DNA of 64,000 nucleotides, taken from NCBI GenBank assembly GCA_946902985.2, contig OX336392.1, positions 22,767,482-22,831,481 of the forward strand, given 5' to 3'. The notes under the pieces were generated by a model that saw nothing but the letters and a program-made list of their open reading frames with translations, had not been told where the DNA came from and made no database searches. Each line of letters begins with the position of its first letter. The first letter of the stretch is position 1. Of this stretch, positions 33,744-44,700 are shown in pieces. This DNA comes from Meconema thalassinum (lineage: Eukaryota; Arthropoda; Insecta; Orthoptera; Tettigoniidae). The translations under genes were made by a program, and so were the position numbers.

Positions 33744-34144
33744 GAAGATACAAGAACAACAACTCTCTGAAATGTTATCCTACATCAGCACAAACAAGGC
33801 AAGAAATTCACAAAAGCCTCATGTTTATTTTGTTCTCGCTGGTGTAAAGATGTGTCCAACAGGTGGTTGATAGCAATCGGTAGCGCTTGAACAAACAAGA
33901 AAGCCTTCAATACTGAGAGTTGCGTGACAGGAAGAGAAATTGCTTCCAATCAGCGTCAACCTGTTGTTATACTCCACACTGATATCAGTCCTCTAGATGT
34001 GATATCATCATGAGTCGTGCTGTCGCTATTTGAGGCAATGTAACATTAGCTGGCTGATCGTTTGTGTTTCTGTTTCTGGTCATCAGCCCAGATTATCAGA
34101 TAAATTCCACACACACCCAAGTACATGGAAAAAAATGGGTGTCC
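33744..34144. other. Spacer with SINE S3 tail relic
   Basis: Positions about 34078-34132 (GGTCATCAGCCCAGATTATCAGATAAATTCC...CCCAAGTACATGG) resemble the S3 tail. Nothing else was recognised. Confidence 0.4.
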
Positions 34145-35007
34145 GGACATAACGTACCACTTGATTTTCGAGGACATAACGTACCACCTAGGTCGTTATC
34201 TACCTAAGAACGGTTTTCCCGTGATCCCCAAATATTTACGCTAGGACATAACGTACCACTTGATGTCAGACGGGCATTCCAGTTACAGGTTCATTACCAC
34301 ATAAACATCAGTGGTGATCACACTGTGCGGCTTTAAACATTTTGGTATTGTAACACGGAGTTGTGCACAACGAATAAGGGCGGTTTATGTGCGCACTTCG
34401 ACGGATGAAGTACGAATTGCACATTGAAAGTTCAAGAGAAGGAAGAAATATGGCAAGTATGATGAACAGCTTGACAGAATAATGAAGCGGTATGAAGAGA
34501 ATGGAAACTTGAAATCTTGCTTGAGAGCTCTCTCATATTCACAGAACATGGAATGAAACTTCACATGGCGAACTTGCTATTCACTTAGAATGAAACATCC
34601 CAAGACGAACTTGCTATTCGCTAGGATATAAAACCCACAAAGAACAATTTAAAAATTTAAAAAATAATTAAAAAACAAAGTAAAGAAAACGAAAAATGAC
34701 CAGAGTTTAACCACAGCTGATTTTAAACACGCCAAAATGTTTATAAACATTTTGTCAGTCCAAGGCCTGGATAAAGTGTGATGGGAATCCAAAAACTTAC
34801 CATATTTTATATTAGTTCATATTATGTTATTGCCCACGTATTTATTACCAGGATTAATTGAGCAATACCGAGCAAGTGGCCGTGCGGTTAAGGTTCCTTG
34901 CACCCTAAATACTTCCCAATCTTTCAAGTGGTACGTTATGTCCTCTCCTAAATAGTTTAAGCTGACTCTTCGCAGGTAATCAGCCGGTCAAGTGGTACGT
35001 TATGTCC
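34145..35007. mobile_element. Unassigned element bounded by five copies of a 20-bp motif
   Basis: GGACATAACGTACCACTTGA occurs at 34145-34164, 34172-34191 (last bases vary) and 34244-34263 on the plus strand, and inverted at 34924-34943 and 34988-35007. The two outermost copies act as terminal inverted repeats of an 863-bp unit and the others as subterminal repeats, a layout used by some DNA transposons for transposase binding. The inside has a remnant frame near 34448 (KYGKYDEQLDRIMKRYEENG) and a 36-bp tandem duplication (about 34552-34625). AAAAATG occurs just outside both ends but lies in A-rich sequence. The superfamily is unknown to me. Confidence 0.6.
34869..34898 (+). repeat. tRNA-derived SINE head fragment
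   Basis: GAGCAAGTGGCCGTGCGGTT with following AAGGTTCC looks like the A-box half of a widespread arthropod tRNA-like SINE head. The B-box half is absent. It sits inside the element at 34145-35007. Confidence 0.45.
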
Positions 35008-35074
35008 TATAACTGAAAAATGCAAGCCCCTGAAATAAAACAACAAAATACAAAATAAGTACAGTAATTTTTAG

Positions 35075-36312
35075 CCTATCTTCATTTCTAAAAAAGTATA
35101 CGCTTATGAGATCACCTTTTGTCCGTGTGTATGTATGTGTGTGTGTGTGTGTGTGTGTCACCTAATAAAATCTAAACGGCTGGAGAGATATCAATGAAAC
35201 TCGGGGAGGTCATAGTACCATTTTGGCCGGCCCTGACTGTGACCTTCAAATTTTATAACGTCTCGCCAATACAACATGGCGGCTGTGCGAAATATTTCAC
35301 CGGCATTCTATATCTCCGAATCGATTACTGATATCACCTTGAAATTTTGTACGGTGGTAAAGGGCACTACTAAAAGTTCACCTATGAGGCTTTCGAAAAC
35401 CTGTTACCACAAAACGAACATGGTGGCCAAGCGAATTGGTAACATTTAAATAGACTTTTCATCATCATCTTCATTTCCCCTTTTCCAGTTGACACTGGGT
35501 GGGGGCAAATAAGGTTCCTGTCCACTTTGTTCTGTCGTTCCACCATTCCTCTTCCGACACAGTGTTCCAATCCAGGTTCCGTTTTCTAAAGCTATACTTC
35601 ACCGAGTCCTTCCAACGCATTCTTGGTCTTCCTCTTCCTCTCTTCCCTGTCATCCATCGTTCCGGTGCTCGTCTTGGTAGCCTTACTTCATTCATCCGTT
35701 TGACAAGTCCAAACCATCTCAATCTGTTTTGCTCCAGTATGTCATTTAGTTTCTGTACTCACAGTTCTTTCCGTATATCTTCATTTCTCACTCTGTCTCT
35801 CCTCGTTTTCTCAGGAATCTCATCTCAGCTGCCTGTACTCTGCTCTGATCCCTCTTAGTCATTGTCCAAGTTTCTGCTGCATATGTCATTATAGGAACAT
35901 AATATGCTTTGTACATAACTTCTTTAGCCTTAATTGGATATCCTTGTTCCATACTAGTCCCCGTACCTGTTGGTAGAAAGCACTCCCGAGTTGTATTCTT
36001 CTGCTAATTTCCAAATCTAGTCCTCCATCTTCAGTCAGTTCACTTCCCAAGTATTTGAAGTGTTTCACTACTTCCAATACCTTATCTCCTACTTTGATTA
36101 CTCCTCATCCTTCTTTCTTATCTCTACTCATCACCACTGTTTTACTCTTCTCCACATTAACTTCAATCCCCATTGCTCAATCTTTTCATTTATTAAGTCT
36201 AACGGTCCTTGTACCTCCATCTCATCCTCGTCCCAGATCAAACTTTTCTCGGGATTTAACCATTCAAACGCAATGAAACTTGGTACGGCAAATGTTTATA
36301 CACATTGTAGAG
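35075..36312 (+). repeat. Family B repeat B4, interrupted by a LINE
   Basis: The copy starts with the family terminus (TTTTTAGCCTATCTTCATTT, then GAGATCACC and a (GT)n run at about 35130-35158). It runs to 35460, is broken by a LINE fragment, and continues at 36242-36312 (TTTAACCATTCAAACGCAAT) before being cut off. ATGGCGG motifs lie at about 35275 and 35420 (ATGGTGG). Confidence 0.75.
35461..36241 (-). pseudogene. LINE C-terminal fragment with 7-bp target duplication (LINE-5 copy)
   Basis: Flanked by ACTTTTC at 35454-35460 and 36242-36248, the expected break in family B. On the minus strand it reads VVKHFKYLGSELTEDGGLD, then frame-shifted stretches, then RWFGLVKRMNEVRLPRRAPE, KRGRGRPRMRWKDSVKYSF and CQLEKGK, ending in a (GAT)n-like tail. 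It lacks the catalytic RT core. The family differs from the RTE-like copies at 16340 and 61690. Confidence 0.8.
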
Positions 36313-36866
36313 ACTCTTCTGAGAGGTGACCAGAATTTTGTTTGGAGCAGCAGAACACTAAGATACAGTAATTATTGGAACGCACAGTTGCTAGGTAACC
36401 CAGAGAGATAGCATTGCCCCTCCATTAAGTGATTGCTGAAGTTTTAGCCGTTATCCGATAGGCTAAACCTGGGCTAAGCCTCGCGCAGAGGGTGATATAG
36501 CATTACCATAAAGTCGATTGTAAAATCCGCTGGGAAGTGCAACTAAACCAATTAGCGTGATGTCTTGCCCATCCCTACGTGTGTCGTTAACATTTTAACG
36601 TGCAACTTGCAGTAGTTGGGACGAAATATTAACGGTGTACGCTTTAATGACTTAAACTCGTTTGATCACGTGCTATAACTACATTTCTTTATTTAGAATG
36701 TTATTTAACTCACCGGGGAATATTCAATTAGGTTTTATGTCCCCGACAGTGTTGTCAGTTCTGATGAAACATCACCAAAACGGGCGATATTCCCCAAGTT
36801 CCATGATTGACGAAAACCTTTTAAAATGGGATAAAACCGATTAATTGAGGGTAACTGTTCTTTCTC
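36313..36866. other. No gene recognised
   Basis: Spacer between B4 and SINE S3 with no recognisable motif. Confidence 0.45.
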
Positions 36867-37259
36867 AAACCATTTCTTGGTGTAGCGGTTAGCATGTTTG
36901 GCTGTCGTTGCGTAGGATCGATTCCCAGCTATGCCAAGAAATTTACTTCTGGTCTGAGGGCTGGAAAGGGGTACACTCTGCCTCGTGAGGCAAAACTGAG
37001 AAGTAGTAGGTTTGATTTCCAACTCAGCCATCTAGGAAGTCATTTTACGTGGTTTCCTACTTCTATTAAAGTCAAATACCGGGATGATTCCTGACTTAAG
37101 GCCACGGCAGTCTCCTTTCCAATCCTCACCTGGATTACAAATACACACAATAAAACGGCCATCACATAAACACAGGTTATCAGACACACACCCACCCGAG
37201 TACACGGGGTTACATGATTAAGATGTCGCAAAGTCTCTACATAAATCAACAACAACAAA
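36867..37259 (+). repeat. SINE family S3, full copy
   Basis: tRNA-like head TTGGTGTAGCGGTTAGCATG (A-box) and GATCGATTCCCAGC (B-box), then GGCAAAACTGAGAAGTAGTA, CGTGGTTTCCTACTTCTATT, AACACAGGTTATCAGACACA and a (CAA)n tail. Flanks TGTTCTTTCTC (36856-36866) and TGTTCTTTTCC (37260-37270) are probable 11-bp target duplications with two differences. Confidence 0.8.
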
Positions 37260-37639
37260 TGTTCTTTTCCAGAAAAAATACAGCCAAAACAATATTTGTA
37301 ATTATGAAGGGTACGATATGAAAATTGTAGTCGGGACTGGAAACTCCGCTTCTAGTAATTACTGTCGTATCTGCTGGTGCTGGGTCCAAGCCCGGATAAA
37401 GAGGAGGATGAATGGTAATATGGCCGTAGTGGGTGCACTGATGTCGAGCAGGTGTATACATAAAATTCTAAGAAATGCTTTAGCTGTCAAATTGTCAGAG
37501 ATACCAGCAAATCCTACCCCTAACGGGGAGGGTGAAGGAGAGCGTCTGGAGCCCTAAACCGAGGCTAAGGTTTGGAACCCTGACAGAAAAGTCCCTGTTC
37601 CTTGAGATTGGAGTATGTGCGTAGGATAAACTCCCCCAC
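37260..37639. other. No gene recognised
   Basis: Spacer. A short open frame at 37318-37557 has no recognisable domain. Confidence 0.4.
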
Positions 37640-38345
37640 TTCATCAAAAGAGATATGTTACAGATACCTCAGAATTGCATCGATGAAATGTGGGTACTAA
37701 ATACCAATTACAACAAAACGGAACACCTTACATTAGAGAATAATGGTGGTGAGAAACTACAGATTGGAAATGCAGAAATTCAAATAGTCACTAAATTTAA
37801 ATATGTGGATTCAATAATAGAAGCTGGGGGAACAAGTTCATCTGAAATTGAGAAAAGAGTAAGTGAGGCTAGGAGAACAATTGGAGCATTACATTCCGTT
37901 TTATAGAGCATAAATATTTTAAACAACACTAAGAAACTTGTTTACAGTTCATTGGTACAAAGTATTTTGTTATATGGAGCAGAAACTTGGACGTTAAACA
38001 GACAGAAAACTAGTAAGAGAGATGGATTATTGGAGGAGGGCGGCAAGAAAATCAAGATTGAATAACATTGGAAATACGAGAATCAGAGAAATTATGCGGG
38101 TGAAAAAAATGTACTGGAAGTGGTTGAAGAAACAAGATTACATTGGTGTGGACATGTGATAAGGATGCAGAATAGTAGAATTCCAAATGTAATGTTACAT
38201 TGGCAAGCTAAAGGCAAACAGAAACGGGGTGAACCAAGAGAACAATGGATGGATGGTGTAAAGAGAAGCTTGGATACCAGAGGCTTAACCGAGGAAGATG
38301 CTGAAGACCGAAATTTGTGGAGGAGTGGAGTATTATTGGGTTGAA
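37640..38345 (+). pseudogene. LINE C-terminal fragment (LINE-6 copy)
   Basis: It begins near YNKTEHLTLEN, then KFKYVDSIIEAGGTSSSEIE and RRTIGALHSVL, a stop at 37903, then NTKKLVYSSLVQSILLYGAE and TWTLNRQKTSKR. A frame slip is followed from 38120 by EETRLHWCGHVIRMQNSRIP, QWMDGVKRSLDTRGL and EDRNLWRSGV. These are the post-RT blocks of insect LINEs. The catalytic core is missing and several stops are present. Confidence 0.75.
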
Positions 38346-38682
38346 GGAAAACTACTGTATTGTAGAATATTCCTAATAACGAAGAAGAAATAGCGAATAA
38401 CTTGGAGACGACTCGGTTAGAAACTGAGAGCGCTGGGAGGAAAGCTGATGACCGAGGTGGTTGGAGCATGGTGCTCTGGGAGGACAAGGATCTACATGGT
38501 CTGTAGTGCCGACCAGTAAGTAAGTCGGGACTTGAATCAATATGCGGTAGCTCCAACATAAGTTGTGTCGTCTTCTGAGAACACAGCTATCACATTCGAC
38601 ATCCAGAAAATTATTCCCAATCTCTTCCTACAGAGGTGTGCAAATTATTAGACTCTATGCCAGTTCTCCAACATTTCTTTAT
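38346..38682. other. No gene recognised
   Basis: Spacer without recognisable features. Confidence 0.4.
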
Positions 38683-39927
38683 AGCCTCCTATTCTCACTT
38701 TGCAAAAATGAGGAAAAAGTAGACTTATGAGATCGATCCGAGAAAATGTGTGTCTGTCTGTCTGTTCGTGTGTCTGTCCTTCTGTCTGTCTGTCTGTGTC
38801 TCCTAAATGGCTGCAGATATCGAAATCAAATTTGGAATGAGTAAAGATCTATATCTGAATATCTCGAGGCCATATTTGATAATTATGTCAGTGCTATCAA
38901 CTGCTGAAAAACTGCAATTGAAACTTGAGCTCCATGTCGGATATCCTGGAAGTTATGCATATTCCAAAATTTTCAGGAGGTCATACATGGCAGTGTTACC
39001 AAAATGATTCAAAACCTGCTGATAGGACCAATTTTTAAATACTTCTATACTAACAATTGGATTTCAACCAAATTTCGTATATACTATGTGTACATAAACA
39101 AATATGACTGAGCGTATTCTTAAGAGCCTCCACGGCTGCCAACTGTTAAAGAATGCTCTCTCTATATTTTTATCCAAATACCAATATATCAGAAAGTATG
39201 AAGCCGACAGCTTTAAACTATGCACACGTATAGTACCTGACATTATAGATCAAAATGATTATAAGACTGCTCATAGGACCAATTTTTCAATACATGTAAC
39301 TTCTATACTATCAATTGGATTCCAAGTAAATTTCGTATGTGCTATGTGTACCATAAGTGATATGACTATGCGTATTCTTAAGATCAACCAGGGCTGCCAA
39401 CTGTTAATAAATGCTGTCTCAATTTCTTTATCCTAATATAATATATTAAAGTATGCAAGCCAACAGCCCTAAACTTTGCACACGTATATTACTTGACATT
39501 CTAGATTAATTTGGAGTAACTAATTAACGTCAGTGATGCCAACATGATTCTAAGCCTGCTGATAGGTACAATTTTAAAATAAATGTAACTTCTATACTAA
39601 GAAATGGATTTCATTCAAAATTGGCACAACAATATATCAGGATATTTGAGATTATTACTGACCAACACATGCATGACAATGTTGCCAAAATGATTTTACG
39701 CACGCTGATAGCTCCAATGTCTAACTGCATGAAACGTCCATGCTATCCATTAGACTTCAACCAAATTTTGTATTCTGCACCTTAAGAGATGGAACCAACT
39801 AGAAATTTCGATATTAGCAACTTAATGACGTCTATATTCTACATAGGTCCATATAGATTAATCATTGGCATGAATCTTAAAGTTTATAGAAAGTAGGCTC
39901 TTTAGTTCGTCACGGAACTTCTTGTTA
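38683..39927 (+). repeat. Family A repeat A2, complete
   Basis: It starts AGCCTCCTATTCTCACTTTG with the CAAAAATGAGGAAAAAGTAG hairpin partner and a GTCT run at about 38750-38800. It contains TCAACCAAATTTCGTATATA, CAGGGCTGCCAACTGTTAAT and GCCTGCTGATAGGTACAATT, and ends AGTTCGTCACGGAACTTCTT plus GTTAT. It is separated from B5 by about 40 bp. Confidence 0.75.
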
Positions 39928-39969
39928 TTTTTATGACTTAATGCAGTAAAAATGTTTGCATGGCATTTT

Positions 39970-41933
39970 TAGCCTATTTTCAATTTTGAAAAAATAGGCT
40001 TATGAGATCACCTATGGTCCGCGCGTGTGTGTGTGTTTATGTGTGTGTGAGAGAGGAGTGTGTGTGTGTGTCCCGCTAATAACATCTAAACAGCTGGAGC
40101 GATTTCAATGAAACTCGGTAAGTTCATAGCACTATTCCGGACGACCCCGACCGTGCCCTTCAAATTTTGTTACATCTCACCAATCCAACATGGCGGCTGT
40201 GCGAAGTATTTCACCAGCATTCAATATCTCCGAAACACTTCCCGATATCACCCTGGAAATTTTTACGGTGATAGAAGGAACTACTAGAAGTTCACCAATG
40301 TGACATTTGAAAATCTGGTAACTACAAAACCAACATGGCGGCCACGCGAATTTGCGACTTTTAAATAGACGTTTCTCGCGATTTATCCAACCAAACGCAA
40401 TGAAACTTGGTACAGTATATGTTTGTACACATTGTAATGCACCGACACCTAACTTGGTTCGATTGTATACATAACCACAAGATGGCGGATGTGCGAAATA
40501 TTTCGCCGGCATTCTATATCTCTGAAACTATTAGTGGTATCACCCTGAAATTTTGTACGGAGATAGAGGGCACTACTGGAAGTTCATCTATAAGACTTTC
40601 AAAAACCGGTTAACTACAAAACGAACATGGCGGCCAAGCGAATTTGAAAATTTTTAAATAGACTTTTCTCGCGATTTAATGTTCCAACCGCAATGAAATC
40701 TGGTACAGGAGATGTTTATACACATTGTAATACACTGGTATCTAATTTAGTTCAATTATTTATATAACCTCTAGATGGCGGCTTTGCGAATTTTAAAATT
40801 AAGTTTTTATTTCTTGTGTCGTAATCATGCGATCGATGTGAAAGTTTGAATAATGAACCTACGCAATAATTTTCATTTAATGGTACATGGCTCTATGGCC
40901 TGTACATTTAACAATCCAACATGGCGACCATCCGAAATATTTAGATGGATCTCAATATCTACGAATCTATTACAGCAATCAAACTGAATTTTTTGATGTT
41001 CATAGAGGCTATGAACATAAGTTCACCTATAGGACTTTCAATAACCTGGTGATCACAAATCCAACATGGCGGCGACGCGAAGTATAAATATTCACATGGT
41101 CGTTTCTCACAATTTAACCATCCGAGTGCAGTGATACTTGGTACAGTAAATTCTTATACAAATGTTAATCCACTGGCATCTAATTTTTTCAATTGTTTCC
41201 ATAACCACAAGAAGGCAGCTGTGCGAAATTTTAAAATCTCGTTTTTACTTCTTGTGTCCTAATCATGCGATTGAAGTTTGAATGCTACACGTACACAATA
41301 ATCTTCATGTAACAGTACATAACTCTAGGACCTACATATATAAAATCCAAGATGGCGACCATCCGAAATATTTAGTCGGTTCTCAATATCTACGAATCTA
41401 TTATAGCAACAAACTGAATTTTTTTATGTTCATAGGGGCTATGAACTTAAGTTCACCTATAGGACTTTAAATAACCTGGTGATCACAAATCCAACATGGC
41501 GGCGACGCGAATTATAAATATTCACATGGACGTTTCTCGCAATTTAACCATCTGAGTGCAATGAAACTTGGTACAGTATATCCTTATACGAATGTTAATC
41601 CACTGACATATAATTTATTTCAATTGTTTCCATCACTACAAGATGGCAGCTGTGCGAAATTTTAAAATCTCCTTGTTACTTCTTGCGTCCTAATCATGCG
41701 ATTGAAGTTTGAATGCTACACGTACACAATAATCTTCATGTAACAGTACATAACTCTAGGACCTACATATATAAAATCCAAGATGGCGACCATCCGAAAT
41801 ATTTAGTCGGTTCTCAATATCTACGAATCTATTACAGCAATCAAACTGAAATTTTGTATGTTGATGGTGGCAGTTAACATAAGTAGGATATATGAAAATA
41901 GGGTGTATAGTTCTTCATGGAACTACTTGTTAT
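39970..41933 (+). repeat. Family B repeat B5, complete and longest
   Basis: The 5' end AGCCTATTTTCAATTTTGAA forms a terminal hairpin (AGCCTATTTT with AAAATAGGCT), followed by a (GT)n run and ACATCTAAACAGCTGGAGCG. The body is built of roughly 290-bp units. Each has two ATGGCGG-type motifs, so the motif falls at 40190, 40334, 40482, 40627, 40775, 40921, 41066, 41214 (degraded), 41352, 41496, 41643 and 41783. The 3' end AGTTCTTCATGGAACTACTT plus GTTAT shares the AGTTC/GAACT palindrome with family A. Confidence 0.75.
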
Positions 41934-42810
41934 CAAATGATTTACCAATACTGTAGTCTTAATTACATTTTCTCTTAGGAAACAGGCAGGCTTAATGTTT
42001 TCTCTTAGAATTTTCAGTGACTGAGCAACTTTGCTAAAGAAAATGCCACACGTTCTGTTTGTGACTTTCATGATATTTAAGGTTGAATTGCGACAGCCTT
42101 GTATCTGATTTATATTATACACTATCATTCTTGAAGCGTGGCTATTTTCTGTCTCAATAATTACGCAACCTATGGCTTGAAGTATGACGTTTAACAAACG
42201 TGTGTATCATTATCACACCGTACACATAGTAAGTCTTGGGAAGAAAGATGACATCGAGATATAGAACATTAGAATTTAAATTATTATTATTATAACTTTT
42301 CAGGTTTCCTTTTGTTCCTAGGTAGTAGCTATCATACTTCCTGAGTTGGGAATAACCTGCATTTATTCCCAGGAATATAGATCAGATCTCCGACAATCAA
42401 TTATTCGGCTATTAAGAACGTTTGCGCCACAGTATATCGATTGCTGTTTGGTGTTGACTGTAATCGATCTCACCTCGTTGTTGTGTCGGTGCGTGAGGAA
42501 CGAAGAAAGCGTTTTGTGTCGTGCCGTAAGACTCCTCATCTATTCATAAGTTGCCGCTATAGTACCCTTTGAAGTAGGTAGTGTTTGAGTGATTAATGCT
42601 GTCGAGCACCTCATTATCACAGGGTGTGTTGTACAGTGGAAGCCAGAAGCCAGAAGCCGGATGTCGCATGTATTAAGCCTCTCACCATGCCTTCTTAATT
42701 TGCTTACAAATGAGGGCGTGATTAATGAATACTCCCACCGTGCTAAATTGTTTAACAAAGATGGCATCCTTATCATCTTCATCGCTGCACGATACGTGAG
42801 GAGTTGAGTT
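41934..42810. other. Spacer between inverted family B copies
   Basis: Open frames up to about 107 codons have no recognisable motif. No repeat of the window is present. Confidence 0.45.
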
Positions 42811-44333
42811 ATAACAAGTAGTTCCGTGAAGAACTATACAGCCTATTTTCATATATCCTACTTATGTTAATTGCCACTATCTACATACACAATTTCAGTT
42901 TGATTGCTGTAATAGATTCGTAGATATTGAGAACCGACTAAATATTTCGGATGGTCGCCATGTTGAATTTTATATATGTAGGTCCAAGAGTTATGTACTG
43001 TTACATGCAGATTATTGTGAACGTGTAGTATTCAAACTTCAATCGCATATTTAGGACACAAGAAGTAACAAGGAGATTTTAAAATTTTTCACAGCTGCCA
43101 TCTTGAGGTTATGGAAACAATTGAAATAAATTAGATGCCAGTGGATTAACATTCGTATAAGGATTTACTGTACCAAGTTTCACTGCACGCGGATGGTTAA
43201 ATTGCAAGAAACGTCCATGTGAATATTTATAATTCGCGTCGCCGCCATGTTGGATTTGTGATCACCAGGTTATTTAAAGTCCTATAGGTGAACTTAAGTT
43301 CCTAGCCCCTATGGACATTAAAAAATGCAGTTTGATTGCTAAAATAGATTCGTAGATATTCAGTATCGTCTTAATATTTCGGATGGTCGCCATGTTGGAT
43401 TGTTAAATGTATAGGCCATAGAGTCATGTACCATTAAAGGAAAATTATTGCGTAGGTTCATTATTCAAACTTTCACTTCGATCGCATGACTACATCACAA
43501 GAAATAAAAACTTAATTTTAAAATTCGCACTGCCGCCATCTTGAGGTTATGTAAACAATTGAACTAAATTAGATACCAGTGGATTACAATGTGTATAAAT
43601 ATTTACTGTACCAGGTTTCAGTGCGCTTGGAACATTAAATCGCGAGAAAGGTCTATTTAAAATTTTCAAATTCGCTTGGCCGCCATGTTCATTTTGTAGT
43701 TAACCGGTTTTTGAAAGTCTTATAGATGGACTTCCAGTAGTGCCCTTTATCTCCGTACAAAATTTTTGGGAGATACGGCTAATAGTTTCAGAGATATAGA
43801 ATGCCGGTGAAATATTTCGCACATCCGCCATCTTGTGATTATGTAAACAATTGAACGAAGTTAGATGTCTGTGCATTAAAATGTATATAAACATATACTG
43901 TACCAAGTTTCATTGCGTTTGGTTGGCCAAATCGCGAGAAACGTCTATTTAAAAGTCGCAAATTCGCTTGGCCGCCATGTTGGTTTTTTAGTTACCAGGT
44001 TTTCAAAAGTCACATAAGTGAACTTATAGTAGTTCCCTCTATCACCATAGAAAATGTCAGGGTAATATCGGTAATAGTTTCGGAGATATTGAATGCTGGT
44101 GAAATATTTCGCACAGCCACCATGTTGGATTAGTGAGACGTAACAAAATTTGAAGGGCACGGTCGAGGTCGCCCGGAGTAGTGCTATGAAATTTCCGAGT
44201 TTCATTGAAATCGCTCCTGCCGTTTAGATTTTATTTAGGGGGGACACACACACGAATCACACACACACATGCACACACACACGGACAAAAGGTGATCTCA
44301 TAAGCCTATTTTTTCAAAATTGAAAATAGGCTA
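42811..44333 (-). repeat. Family B repeat B6, complete, antisense
   Basis: On the plus strand it starts ATAACAAGTAGTTCCGTGAA and ends TTGAAAATAGGCT, the reverse of B5. The (AC)n run at about 44245-44282 and CCGCCAT motifs at about 145-bp intervals mirror B5. It is about 440 bp shorter than B5, equivalent to three half-units. Confidence 0.8.
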
Positions 44334-44473
44334 AAAAGGTACAAGGTGCATTGCAATTTCCTTTCATGATGAAGTTAATAATTACAACAATAATTATGAT
44401 AATAATAATTATGAACATTTAATATAATTTAATTTTATTTATTTATTAATTACTATTTATGTTACATTATTGT

Positions 44474-44523
44474 GATATGTCTCACGAATCTGACGGCAGT
44501 ACAGATTATCTGTGAGACATATT
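44474..44523. repeat. 3' hairpin of LINE-7
   Basis: ATATGTCTCACGAATCTGAC with the partner CAGATTATCTGTGAGACATA forms a long stem. The same structure recurs at 47103-47158 in the same orientation. Confidence 0.7.
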
Positions 44524-44700
44524 AATTATTATTTACAACATATATACAGATTATATTTCAATACAAGGGTGCATGTATTTTTTTGTAATGATAATGATAA
44601 TTATATTGATGATAATGATAAAAATATTAATGTAAATAATTAAAGACACAAAAAGTTACACTAATGGTTATATTAATAAATTTATGTTATGAGTTAATGT

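Noticed and set aside
34078..34100. Second hammerhead (minus-strand CTGATGACCAGAAAC)
   Set aside because: Stem II is missing between CTGATGA and GAAAC; the sequence is part of a SINE S3-like tail.
35471..35858. 119-codon plus-strand frame over the LINE fragment
   Set aside because: It is the antisense of the LINE C-terminal tail, whose minus-strand reading has the recognisable GRGRPRMRW motif.
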